From contig OX359246.1 of the NCBI GenBank assembly GCA_947179485.1, forward strand, positions 31,496,001 to 31,560,000: a stretch of DNA of 64,000 nt, in the 5' to 3' direction. The stretch comes from Allacma fusca (taxonomy: Eukaryota > Arthropoda > Collembola > Symphypleona > Sminthuridae). Below, piece by piece: positions 48,060 to 59,879 of this stretch. Within the stretch, counting starts at the first letter, position 1; every line of letters starts with the position of its first letter. A model generated the notes under the pieces. That model worked only from the letters and a program-made list of their open reading frames with translations. It did not search any database and was not told the DNA's origin. A program made the translations under genes and the position numbers.

Positions 48060-50789
48060 TTATCGTGAAGTTGCAACTGTTGGATTCCTGTTTCTTCGAT
48101 TTCGTCCACCATTTCTGTCTTTTCCAAATCGAAACCAATTTGCACACATTCTTTCAACGATGTCCTCAGTAGCTCCGCGTTTTTCAACTATTGCTCCTAA
48201 AAAAATAAATGGTGGTAATTGGAAACAATAAAAACAGTTCTAATGGGAAAGTTAAAGCAGAACATTAATTTACTAACTCGTAACAGCAGAACAAATAGCC
48301 AGCTTCTTGAATGATTTTTTTCCTCCTTTCCCAGTAAAGTTAAATTCCAGAGAGTATTCATGCCCAAATATCCGCGATAGAACTCTTCTAACATTTGAAT
48401 CTAATGTAGATCCACCAATGCTTTTAATCCATGATTCCTACAAGAATATTATAACGCACTTAAACCATTAAAAGCAAAATTAGCACAGCTTGTGTTGTTG
48501 CTATGTGTTTTGTATCTCCTTGTAACCTGCACAAGGGGCACATTTGTCAGGAAAATCGTGGTGCTTTCATTACCCATTACTGTTTGTTCCCTACTTAGAA
48601 AATATTGTAGATGTTCAACAATGATTCTTAAAATCCATTTGAAATTCCATAAGGGTTTTTTAAATCAATAAAGTTATTGTTCTTGGTCTTATAAATAATT
48701 ATTTTATAATTTTTTCTCTAATATTTGTTGGTGACAACGGTGGAAATAAGAGAAAACGCATCTCCAGTATGACCAAAATGAAAATGTTGGGAATTACCAT
48801 ATTTACGAATTTTGTAATAGAAAATGCAAAGAAAAAATGAACCTAACATATTAACTTCGGTTAAAGCTGTTGTAGTAGTTCCCTAATAATGGGGATATTT
48901 AAATGTAGCAAACATTATGTTTGAGTACAGTTAAGTATTCATGTACATTTATAACCTGCGAAGCATTTCATTGAGTTAACTGTTAACGAACTAAATTTAG
49001 AAACTAGAACTTACTGGGAACTTGAGGAATAAAGTATTTTAGGAGTTACTATGTTGTTTGGGTGAGGTGGGAGCAAAAGGATTTAAAGCACACGAATATT
49101 TACTCAACGCCGTGGGAGAGAACTGCAATGACCCAGCTACCTATATGTATGTTACACTGCTTCCATTTAACAGGCAAACATAAATATGATCAGAATTAAA
49201 ACAAACCAGGGATGAAGAATCTTCACCCAACAGAACTTCGGCATCCTTGAGTGCTTCATCTGATACTATTGGCAAATTAATTGGGCACTTTTTATTTGCG
49301 TCAAATGCTTTCGTAACCACAGCAGACCTCACAACTTCTACTTCCACCTTAATTTCCTCTAAGTCTTTAACGACAATTTCTTGGAATCCTAGAAAGAACA
49401 CTAGCATTTTTACCCAGAAGAAGTAATAAAAATAATAATAATGGTAGATTCAGGACGTTCATAATGAAGTGCTAAACATTTAAAAGTGTATTAAAACTTA
49501 CGCCGGAGCTCTGCTCTAATAGAGAGCAATATTTCGTCACCTGGTAAAGGATTCTGAATGTACGGCAATTTTGACTGCGATGAAAATACCTCATGTGCTG
49601 AAAATACAAAAACAACTAAAGCATTAAATTTAATTTTGAAATTCTTCACGCATATATGATAATTACTAATTAACGAATATACATTAACCAATATATAATT
49701 ATTTGAACCGGTAATATTTAAAATTACCAAGAGGTGATTCCTCCGCTCTCATGCGTTTTGCATTTCGTTCCTCGGTACTATTAGAAACAGAGCGTTCAAC
49801 CAGAATTTCGTTTTCAGAGTGATCAACAGTTTCAGGAGCTGAAAAATAATTACAGCTATGATTAAATGAAGGTAAGTAACAAAATATTTGTTGACACTAG
49901 AAGATTTATCAGTTGACGAATTTCTATTGAACCCCATGTGTAGCTAATCGCTCGTTTAACGTTAGACAGGTTTTTGTACGAATTATAATAATTATGTACA
50001 GTAAACGGAATTTTACAATAATCATTCAACTGGAAATACATTTTTCTCTGTCAGTTTAAAGGGTATGCATATATACTGGCCGGGAACTGCCCGCTACGAA
50101 ATATTTTTTACCCTTTCCAGCCGCATAAATTGGAATCAGTTCCGTTGGTTGGCTAGTGTTAAGAGGTTGCGGAATATCTGTGGATGAATATGAATCGGTT
50201 GATTTCTTCGTTTGCGTTTTGGTTAGCACTGTTCTATTTATCACAAATTCCTTAAAGTTGGGATTGGGCTTCTGTTTTCTCTTCTTCCGAACGTAATAAT
50301 TACCATCAACTGAAGAATCTGAACTGCTCTCCACATTTGATGTAAACTGCAACTCGTTAGCTTTCTGTGCAACCTTCAAGTAATTATCTAAATACAAAAA
50401 TAAAGCATTGGCACATCTATTAAGTGTTTTCAAAGTAACGTCATTTAATGTATATCAAACTTGTTGCAGTGAATTCCCTCAACAAACCTACTTGAAATAA
50501 TAAGTATTGCAAACTGAGGATAAAATACAACGCCTACCGTTAAATGTAATGTATGTGTATTAATTGAATAAATTCGAATATATTACTTACTTGAACGGTA
50601 CTTCACTTCTATTTTGTAGGATTTCCAATTTGATAGGGGAGAGGATTCCGAATCTCCTCGAAGCTTTGAAAAACTGGGACTGAACACCACTGGGAATTTA
50701 CATGTCTTCTTTGTCTCATCAATCCATTTTCTAGGCACTGCTTCAAGGGAATTGTCTTTTAAGAAATGAACCACTGCAAACTTTTTCAT
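48060..50789 (-). CDS. DUF4806-domain protein carried by transposon 2, 386 aa
   Basis: Model: complement(join(48060..48196, 48278..48437, 49207..49388, 49502..49597, 49728..49838, 50112..50387, 50591..50789)); 1161 nt, all phases consistent. The N-terminus MKKFAVVHFLKDNSLEAVPRK starts a small domain common at the start of such proteins. A charged, low-complexity middle follows, with RKKRKQKPNPNF as a likely nuclear signal. The C-terminus is a DUF4806 domain: LPIVSDEALKDAEVLL, then SIGGSTLDSNVRRVLSRIF, then FNFTGKGGKKSFKKLAICSA, ending in a basic Arg/Asn-rich tail. The domain's function is unknown; its repeated presence in arthropod repeats suggests a transposon accessory role. The gene lies directly upstream of the transposase. 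The exon 2 donor is ambiguous (50112 chosen because it keeps phase 1). Confidence 0.8.
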
Positions 50790-51149
50790 GGTTGATGTGA
50801 AACAAGGAAGTTCAGCTTGAAACAATCAAGAATGGTTACCGTAATTATTTAGTTGCAGACTCAATGATGTACAATGTATGTGTTGCGAGCACGGCATGGA
50901 CTAACGTTGACGACTGATCAAATGCCGCATTTACTCATTCAGCTTTTGCCCGCATACATCGTGGCGACTGCGTAGGGCCCATTTGCTCATGTGCAACTAA
51001 TTCTACATTCATGCGGTTTTTCATGTTGGCAAAAACTGTTGGCCCAACAATTTTTAAACACATCGTACCCTCAAATTGCCAACAACACATAGCGCCAACA
51101 AAACTTACGGTGGGCCAACGGTTATCCAACTATAATTGTTGACTGGGTA

Positions 51150-53182
51150 AGACATGCACTCATCACAAATGATCTTTTGATGAAATTTTTGAATAAATAA
51201 AAAGGTTTCGAATTTACATTTCCTAGTGTTCAACATTTCTAAGAAAACTGATTTCCGGAACCATCGTGAAATCCGAAAAACTGCAATAATTATTGACTAG
51301 GATGTCTTATCTCAGTCTTTACTGTTTCGTTCCAAAGCTATTTAATTGATATAACGGATATAAAATTTTGACTGGAATTTCGATATCGACAGCAATATTT
51401 TGGTGGAATAATTAAAAATAGGTATTATTTATCACAAGTTTTGCATTTTTTCAAGAAGGACTCAGACGAAATGCTGTTCCCCTCCAAGGGACTGATCATC
51501 CACTAAGAATTTATACAAACGTTTTATAATAGATTATAATATATTTATAATATTATAAATAATATAGTAATATTTCGAGGGCAATGATTTTAGGGCAACG
51601 GAAGATTCTCAAGAAACTGAAATAACATTGTCCTTGAGTCAAGATTTCAGGACGGGACGGAACAATAGATCGGGACAGAAAAAATACCTGTACAGTATAC
51701 ATTATTGTTGTAAAAATGAATATGTATAGGAATTGTTCTGTTTAAAATCTGTTGTTCTATACGTGAATACTTTTAAAGTAAATTTTTTCTATTATTGGAG
51801 GTGCACTTATAGAAATGGTGGAATTTGGGGAATTCATTGAAGACTGGGATTCTGAACGGGGCAGTTTCGGGAAAAAAATGTGTCCCCATGTTATTTCAGG
51901 ACGGAATCGACACGACATTTTCTGCGGGACAAACAAAATATCCCCAGAAACCTTACTGTAGGTACACCATTACTAGCTGGCGAATGATTGTGTATTACAC
52001 CATCGCTGATTGCACTACAAAATACACATGCTGGGCACACTCCATACTCTGATAATTAACATCTTCGTACGTTGATGTCAATAAAGGAAATTTTTAAAGT
52101 GGAAATAAATTTGCTTCAACCCGGGCGAATCAAAAATTGTATCAATTACTCCTCATGTGGTACTAGAGGGGGCACATTATATTGGTCACCCTTTTTATGG
52201 TAGTTCTATAGTAGTGCAATATGAATGACGAAGTGTACATGATGCTTTATGTTCTTTTTCTCTTCGCCTAGCGCACATTAATTTACCTAATGCCAAGAAA
52301 CCAATTGTTACTAATATTGATGAACCTTAGACCAAGAAACCAATTGTGACTAATATTGGTCAACCGGAGGCCAAGACACCAACTGTGACCACTATTATCC
52401 AGTTAGAGACGAGTTAAAGTTCAAAATTATGGCACGATTTCCCGCGCAAACCATGGTGAGATAGCCTGAACTTTTATCCAAGCTCATACAAACTTTTAAT
52501 CCGATCCTGAGTGTGCAAGTGGCTAGGGTTACTTGTTAGGCCATATTTTACCTCTTGAGCTACGGTATATATGCATCCTATAGTGGAGACCTTTGATCCA
52601 ATAAACCATAATGCTATTACTATTAGGGAGATGTTTTACAAACCAGATACGCATTGATTCTTTTTCATTACTGTAATTGACCGAAAATACAGTTTATCGT
52701 GGTTTTTTTTTTTAAATTCAGGAAATGTTGTCCGCCATGAAAAATGCTCTCAGCTGTTATCATAGTTATTATCGGTAATTGAGTTGTTGCTTTTAAGATT
52801 TAAACTCATCTATTCAATAAATATTTAAAATATTATTACATTTTGTAATTTATTGTGTAAGCACTGAAAATAGGAAGCAATAATTATGCAGATTTTAAAA
52901 GGCTCTCTTAAAGATTTTCTATTTACATTAATGTCAGTCCAAAAGAATGGCACCAGTCGTTGCATATGTACACTGAAGCAGTGATATTTTTAAATATCCA
53001 CAATAAAGTTATTAGAGATTTTAGATTTATTCAAAATGTCTTGAAAATCCCTTGGTGGTTAAAATCTCGACATGACCTTCTTTACAGTTTTTGTTTTTGC
53101 ACTACTGCACAAAGAGGACTCAAGGCATTGAGAACTGAAATGGTTATTCTCTTCAAAATTCCCAACACAACACATTTATTAT
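51150..53182. other. Gene-free; includes one end of the 25.6-28.3 kb repeat family
   Basis: At 52290-52530 the sequence contains gaggccaagaaaccaattgt-type units and an inverted end (atccgatcctgagtgtgc) related to the element at 25.6-28.3 kb; the partner end was not found. The remainder shows no supported gene. Confidence 0.45.
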
Positions 53183-54793
53183 CAGGGATGGGAAATTTAC
53201 ACCGACGACCTTCAGGATTGGATTAACGGATTAAATTGAAAACTGTCGATCACTTCGATTGGATTAACGGATTAAAGGTAAGAATTCCGATCACTTGGAT
53301 TGGATTAACGGATTAAAGGTAAACATTCCGATAACTTGGATTGGATTAACGGATTAAAGGTAAAAATTCCGATCACTTGGATTGGATTAACGGATTAAAG
53401 GTAAAAATTCCGATACCTTGGATTGGATTAACGGATTAAAGGTAAAAATTCCGATCACTTGGATTGGATTAACGGATTAAAGGTAAAAATTCCGATCACT
53501 TGGATTGGATTAACGGATTAAAGGTAAAAATTCCGATCACTTGGATTGGATTAACGGATTAAAGGTAAAAATTCCGATACCTTGGATTAGATTAACGGAT
53601 TAAAGGTAAAAATTCCGATCACCTGGATTGGATTAACGGATTAAAGGTAAAAATTCCGATACCTTGGATTAGATTAACGGATTAAAGGTAAAAATTCCGA
53701 TCACCTGGATTGGATTAACGGATTAAAGCAAAAACTTCCCATCACCTGGATTGGATTAAGGGATTGAGGGAAAAAATTCCGATCACTTGGATTAAGGGAT
53801 TCAAGGGGAAACTCCAAACATTTGGATTCGATTAAAGGTTTGATGAATAAAACTTCGCAGATTTACTTTGGATTTCCAATAAAAATACAAATATTAAGGA
53901 TTGATGAACAAAATCAAAAAATCTCGAATGGATTAGTACATAGACCAATTTAAATCTTATATAAATGAGGTTTACGGGTCAATATTTCTTACTTAGATCG
54001 TTTGCGCTATTAGCCACCATAATTTCGGTAATTCATATTGGGATAATGCGATGACGCAAATATCCTAATAGTTCGTTCAAATTACAAAGTTGGTCCCATT
54101 TATTCAAAGGCATTAGTATGCAGCAAATTATTGTGGAAGGAGTGGAACCAGGAATACTCTGCTTAAAATAGAAAGATATACGCCAAATCGCAATTCCAAC
54201 CTACATGTTTATGATACACATTTAAATTAATTATTATATTAAACAGCTGAAATACTAGTAATCAAAATATGCACATATTTGAGGCAAACTTAAATTTGTT
54301 ACTCCGTAATTAATACAAAAAAGCTTAAAACTCTTGCTATGCTCCCACGTTCTTTTCTCAGATATTTCTCTATAAACTATAACGGCATGATTCCTGTTTG
54401 AAATCGCTAGCCTTGGAATTGTGACATGTCAACAAACACAAGCTACATGTTCATTATGAAACCGCTAGATGTTGAAAAACGTGAGAAAAATGTAGCAATG
54501 ACATAGCAGGAGATATAATCCAATCCACACTACTGACAGCAGTGGATTTTGGGATTAAGATTGACCAAATAATTCACCAAGTTTTGGATTCGGATTGGGG
54601 ATTAATTCGTTGTCATGTAAATAATTGGATTAAACTAATGGATTAAACTGAAAGCATTGAGCCGGGATTGAAGAGCAAGGATTATATTCAAGTTTCCCCG
54701 ACACTTGGATTGGGATTGGGATTAATTATTTTTTATTAATTTTGTAATCCGGGATTAATTTAATCCCGGATTAATAATCCATTCCCATCCCTG
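53183..54793. mobile_element. hAT-type non-autonomous element (GGATTAACGGATTAAAGG family), 1611 bp
   Basis: A 12-bp inverted repeat CAGGGATGGGAA and a perfect 8-bp target duplication tttattat (53175..53182, 54794..54801). The left third is a 41-bp tandem array, and the right end uses GGGATTAATTTAATCCC words. Confidence 0.88.
53210..53800. repeat. 41-bp tandem repeat, about 13 copies
   Basis: Unit ggattaacggattaaaggta followed by aaaattccgatcacttggatt. Starts are 41 bp apart (for example 53302 and 53343). Two variants, cgatcac and cgatacc, alternate. It lies inside the hAT element, so it probably expanded from its subterminal motif. Confidence 0.92.
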
Positions 54794-55328
54794 TTTATTA
54801 TAGATTTCAGAAATGTCTCCCCACATTTTTAGAATCCGTTGGTGGTTTATATCTCGAATGAGAAATGTTTATAGGGGCCGAAATAAGAATCTGTTCTACT
54901 TGTAGGTACATATATTACCTTTCACACTAAAGTTCGCAACAGTGTTCCGGGCGGTCCCATTTCATTACAGCATGGAGACTGGAGACAAGGAGGCTGGCAG
55001 TTCCGCGTCGGAAGCAGTGATGCGACCGATTACGATTATAATCGAAATGTTCGATTTCGAATACGAACCGAATCGATTAGCCAAGAGCTATCGGTTCGGT
55101 TGCGTTAATCCGAACATAATTCGAATGGAATGAACAATCGAAGTTGGTTTATCAAACCGATTAAAGTTCGAACCGATTAGTTAAACTACAAATCCAATTT
55201 CGATACCGATTCTGTTTTTAATCGTTTTGTATTCGAAATTGGTTTTTCGAACAATCGAATTCCCGCCAGGGTTTGAATTCCATCAACGAATTATACACCC
55301 CACGGCATTCTTATCACGAGGAGAGTAT

Positions 55329-55607
55329 TCTCAAATCACTCAAAAAGTTTGCATGTCTCATTATCGAATGATTTATTACCCACGGCTCCTCCCGTCAAAA
55401 ATTGACCCATCCATACGCGCGAAAATCGTATCGCAATGTTTTTCCATTGCGAGAGAAAAGGATTTCTAGATCAATAGATTTCTATCACAATGGAAAAACA
55501 TTGCGATACGATTTTCGCGCGTATGGATGGGTCAATTTTTTACGGGAGGAGCCGTGGGTAATAAATCATTCGATAATGAGACATGTAAACTTTTTGAGTG
55601 ATTTGAG
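55329..55607. mobile_element. Foldback (hairpin) MITE, about 120-bp arms
   Basis: Left arm 55329..55454 and right arm about 55490..55607 are near-perfect inverse copies (for example tgacccatccatacgcgcg / cgcgcgtatggatgggtca), separated by a spacer of about 35 bp. Transcribed, it would form a long hairpin. Confidence 0.85.
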
Positions 55608-55924
55608 AGTAACCACTTGGCTGATGAGGATTGTAGTGAGGAAGTAAGAGTCCCAACCTCAACACTTTGAACGTCTTGAAAATTAATTTTCGTAAATTTA
55701 AAATTACATGGAAGCAAATATCACTGATATTGTCACCAGTGACGCTGAAAGCTGTGAGAATACTCCACAACGCCGAAAAAAAACTATCCGTTGCCCACAA
55801 TCATTTTACGTTAAAAGAAAATCTGCATCATTGCAAATACTTCAAGTAAGATTTTATTGCAAATAAGCTTCCTAAATATTTTGAAATTACTTAATAGACA
55901 TATATTTATACTGTAACCCTCCAC

Positions 55925-56112
55925 TAGGGCTTCTACTGGGACAATGTTTTGTCCCGGCGACAATTCTGTCCAGTCCCGAAATCCTCCGGACAAAAATCTT
56001 CGTCGCCATTCAGTCCCGAAATAAAATGGGGACAACGATTTTGTCCCGAAACTGTGCCGATCCCGGTCCCGTCCTGAAAACTTCGGGACGTCAGGTCCCG
56101 AAGGAAGCCCTA
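55925..56112. mobile_element. Small MITE with TAGGGCTTC ends
   Basis: Ends TAGGGCTTC / GAAGCCCTA enclose tcccgaaa/cgggac words. Flanks ccctccac and acctcctc are a possible decayed 8-bp duplication. Nested in the hAT at 55015..56629. Confidence 0.5.
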
Positions 56113-58616
56113 ACCTCCTCCATAGTATTCTCAGGGTGTCTAACGTTTAATGGTAGGTATTACTTTTATTTATACATAGATCAAGCTTTGTTAAAATGTC
56201 ATCCGGGACCACGAGATAACTTGATTCGTTTAAGAAATAAACACCTAAAAGCATTTAGTTCTTAGTCAATTGTATGAGACAATTGACGCGACAGTTCGGG
56301 TCGAAAGAACTTTTCGTCGCTACGTATTCATTTTAAAGAATTGTTAAATCTTAGACTTTGTTATCTAAATAAATTGAGGAATGGATAAACTTAACCGATT
56401 AATCGAAAAAACCGATTCGATACCAACTTCGAATCCAAATTCGAATCGATTAATAAAAATCGATACCTAGTTTTGATATTCGATTCGAATAAATTGTTCG
56501 AATTCTTGATTTATTCGATTCGGTTTTGTAAAACCAACTTCGATTTGAAGGCATACTTCGAATCCGTAATCCGAATTCGAATACGAACCAACATCGAGTT
56601 TTGAAATAATCGGTTCGATCGCATCACTGGTCGGAAGGATTTATTTCTTTGGATGTTTTTCAACACCTGCATTACTTTACGTGCCATAATATTATACAGC
56701 ATTGCAGGAAGACATCTCGAGTTTATCTTATCAATGAATAATAGCGCTCAGAATACTGCGGATTTATTGGTTTACAGTGTTCTTACTACTGCAATTTTCG
56801 GGTATTACATGTATACATACTTGCTGCAATTACTAAACATTCTGTATTGATATGCTTCATCAACTCGTACAACAAATTTGATAAAGAGTTCGGAGGTGAG
56901 TAGTTAAAATTTTGCTCAATTTACGAAATTGGCAATTCACAATGCGACACTCATATTAATTTTTGTTATGTCAATTTTAAGGAGTAAAATAATACTTTAA
57001 TTTTATGTACAGCTACTTTTGCAGGGAGTTTTATATCCTTCTTCTCTCCCCACCCCCACTATCCCAAAAATGGGAGCAACTAATACATTATTTGATTACC
57101 CGCGTTGTAGCAAATGGTTTTCCAGAATTTCTAAAAATTTGTTCAATGACCTGGAACATTTTGGGAGGTCACAGGCGTCATGAACATGAGTCAAAGATTG
57201 AATATTTTGCGGAATTGTAAATCAGCCGTTGATTTCGCATTGCACCCCAAATTGTCTCTCAAATATTTTTTTGACACTCACTTGTAGCAACTTTGCCTCA
57301 CAATTTTAGGTCCTGAGACTGAGACAGCAATCTCTGACATAGGAAGTCGACTGTTAGAGCCAAATTAACTACAGATGCAACTGTTTGCAAATGTGCAAGT
57401 TTCCCCAACCTTGCTCTGTTTTTTCCACAGTTCTCAACATAGAAATCGACTAAAAAGCTAGCCGGAAAGCCAATATAATTTTCTACAGATGAGTCTACTA
57501 CGAAATTTACGAAACAAATTTGTACTGAAATTCATTAGGACCTCAGATTGGCCCAGGTGGCTATTAAACAAATATTAGAAAATCTAGAATTTTCTACAAA
57601 GCAAGGGAAACAAATAATTTATGGGTTGTTCCCTTATGTATAGGATAGAGGAAATGAAAAAGATATTAAACATTCCATATATTTCCGCATATAGTGTCCT
57701 TCCTTGGAGTGCCGTCAACGCTACAGTACATATTTCACGAGCCAGTATATTTACTCGTGCAATTGCTCATGAACATCGGAGGAACGGTCATCTATGGAAT
57801 ATCCATCACAGTGCCAACATTTATGTATATACATATTCCCGAAATCCACAATTCCCTTTGGAATCATGGCTAGTATCGAACATCTTAGGTAAAAGTCTTG
57901 AAATATTAATAAATTTTTGTCTAAAGAAAAAACTCCAAGTTTGCTTTTACCTGAATATTTTAAGATTATTACAATGTGTGTTAAAAAATTACAGTACAGA
58001 ATTGATGTTGCTCACCAATACATACGTATATAATTAAAGACATGATTAATTATATACAGTGTATACGTGATTAACTATCTATATTTGTATGTTAAACTTT
58101 CACAAGTCATTTGAAAACCCCTCGGAAGTGGAAGGAAGCCCAGAAATTTTATTCACAGCTTCAGATTTTTATGTTGCTTTTTAATTATATCATTAATCCA
58201 TTTCTGGGTATTGCATTTCAATCCTCATTTCTGCTTGTAATAGTTGTACTAAGTTTTGGATTCACTACATTCCATAGACTTGGAATTCGTCTAGGTTATT
58301 TATACCTTGCATTTCCATTACTAATGTTTCTTTTTTTTGGCGTTGCATTTGCTATACTTAAGTATGGCTCCCAACTACGAGCCGCTTCTATAGTAGATTA
58401 TTCCTGGAAGCCTCAAAACGGGAGTTTAGCAAAAATAAAAGACTCTGCGTATGTCCTTTTGAGAGAATTGAGATGAACCTATCCATGAGCTGGAGATCTT
58501 TGAAGCAAGCACAATTGTATGATCAAATCGGAAGCTTATATAGAGTTGGGGAAGGGGCATGTTTACGGTTTTGTCAAACCATCATCGAAAACATTGTCAC
58601 CGTTCATTTAACTTTC

Positions 58617-59413
58617 TTGTAATCATAAAATACAGTTTCCCCAAATCAGTATTTTTTATTGAATTCCTTTTAAACTATTCACTCTGTATATTCCTAATTT
58701 TAAGAGCTTTTCAGGAAGATGTCCAGCGCAATAATGCTCCAATTAAAATTGTGGATACTACGATCTCAATCTACACAATATTTGCGCACTTATTTGTATT
58801 TAGCACACACTGACTTTACGCTAATGTAAACATATACTAGAAAAATCCACAACGTTCACCATTACATATCATTCCACATCATATTGATGTAACCTTCTTC
58901 TTGACTCTCATTTATATGAACACTACATGTCCATGTACGAACTATATTTGGTATGAAGTTTTAAAATATTTGATCAAAACTGGAATTTTACTTGAATAAA
59001 TATTAGTACATACTTGTATGCAATATATGTATACACAATGATGTACGGATGTCTTCGGCTTGATTTGAGTGCCAGCTGACGTGATTATTGAATGACGTTG
59101 GGCAGTAATAAGTAAATTTAATTTTTGATTAGAAAACAATGCATTATGATATTGTATTTGTATATAACGAGAGTACTTTTATAATTGTCAGAATCGAAGT
59201 CTGCTTACTTTTTCACTGTGAATACTTGGACAAATTAAAATTTAAAGTTGTATTCACTAACATTAATCGATAAGAGTAAGTAGCTTGTTTACCCCGTCCA
59301 GCCTGAATTGGGCGAATGGTAAAGGATAGGCGACCTTGAAAGGTGTTACTGTCCAGGGTCATGACCTTGTTATGTCAAAATTTTATTATGTATTGCCCAA
59401 GATTGGTGCTTAT
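58617..59413. other. Gene-free stretch
   Basis: AT-rich sequence after the chemoreceptor-like remnant. No exon, RNA gene or element ends could be supported. Confidence 0.4.
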
Positions 59414-59875
59414 TAGGGTTGAGTATCTCGTTGGTTTTAAAATTCTCTTTTGTCTCGTTCTCGTTTCTGAAAAAAAATACGAGAACGAGATATTTTGGGA
59501 ACGAGAGTAGCGAGAGTAACAAATTGTGGTGAGAGAACATATAAGTTGATTTAATTTCCCTAATCAAAACAATCTGAAGGCGCAAAATATGTATTTTTAG
59601 GTTTGGACCATAAAATTTGACAGCATGAAAGCCTCGAGAAAAATGAATGAAGACCTCCAGCAATAAAAGATATCATCAAGAAAAGCAAAATGCCTTAATT
59701 GACAAAATGGTACTACAAAACACCCCATTTTTCAGTTTGATATAGGCTTAAACAAGATTTAATTGGAAACGATATTCTCGTTAAATAAAGCGAGATGTCT
59801 CGTAATGTCTCGTTGATACATAAAGAACGAGATGAACGAGATTCTCGTCTCGTTGTCTCGTTATGCTCACCCCTA
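59414..59875. mobile_element. hAT-like MITE (AACGAGA family), about 460 bp
   Basis: Ends TAGGGTTGAGTATCTCG and CGTTATGCTCACCCCTA are imperfect inverted repeats. Both sides are rich in gagaacgaga/tctcgttctc words. No matching 8-bp flank, so boundaries or age are uncertain. Confidence 0.5.
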
Positions 59876-59879
59876 TAGT

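Larger units (their letters stand above)
45839..51147. mobile_element. CMC-type DNA transposon 2, 5.3 kb, complete
   Basis: Terminal inverted repeats CCCAGTCAACAA and TTGTTGACTGGG are flanked by TA on both sides (45837-45838, 51148-51149). Both subterminal regions contain many gttggcc/ggccaac words in both orientations. It encodes an uninterrupted Tnp2-type transposase and a seven-exon DUF4806 gene, both on the minus strand. Within the CACTA/Mirage/Chapaev group a 2-bp TA target fits Mirage-like behaviour better than the 3-bp duplication of classic CACTA; this subgroup call is inference. Intact TIRs and frames suggest recent or current activity. Confidence 0.85.
55015..56629. mobile_element. 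hAT-type element (TCGAATCGATT family), 1615 bp
   Basis: Inverted ends CAGTGATGCGACCGATTACG / AATCGGTTCGATCGCATCACTG and a perfect 8-bp target duplication gtcggaag (55007..55014, 56630..56637). Subterminal zones repeat AATCGAA/TTCGAAT words. Two further elements are nested inside: a foldback MITE (55329..55607) and a small GGGCTTC-ended MITE. Confidence 0.88.
54950..58616 (+). pseudogene. Multi-pass chemoreceptor-like gene remnant, interrupted by a hAT
   Basis: If the hAT at 55015..56629 and one target copy are removed, one frame reads across the insertion (RRLAVPRRKDLFLW, then MFFNTCITLRAIILYSIAG) into membrane-like segments to 56850. Further hydrophobic blocks occur at 57672-57872 (EPVYLLVQLLMNIGGTVIYG), 58111-58473 (FMLLFNYIINPFLGIAFQSS and LYLAFPLLMFLFFGVAFAIL) and 58475-58616 (RSLKQAQLYDQIGSLYRVGE, then FCQTIIENIVTVHL). 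The last block resembles the end of insect/springtail gustatory-type receptors. A frame change lies between the two last blocks at about 58474. There is no diagnostic TYhhhhhQF motif, so the family is a guess; that it was a multi-TM gene and is now broken is better supported. Confidence 0.4.

Noticed and set aside
55227-55800. Several mirrored open frames on both strands
   Set aside because: They arise from the foldback MITE, whose arms encode the same peptides in opposite directions.
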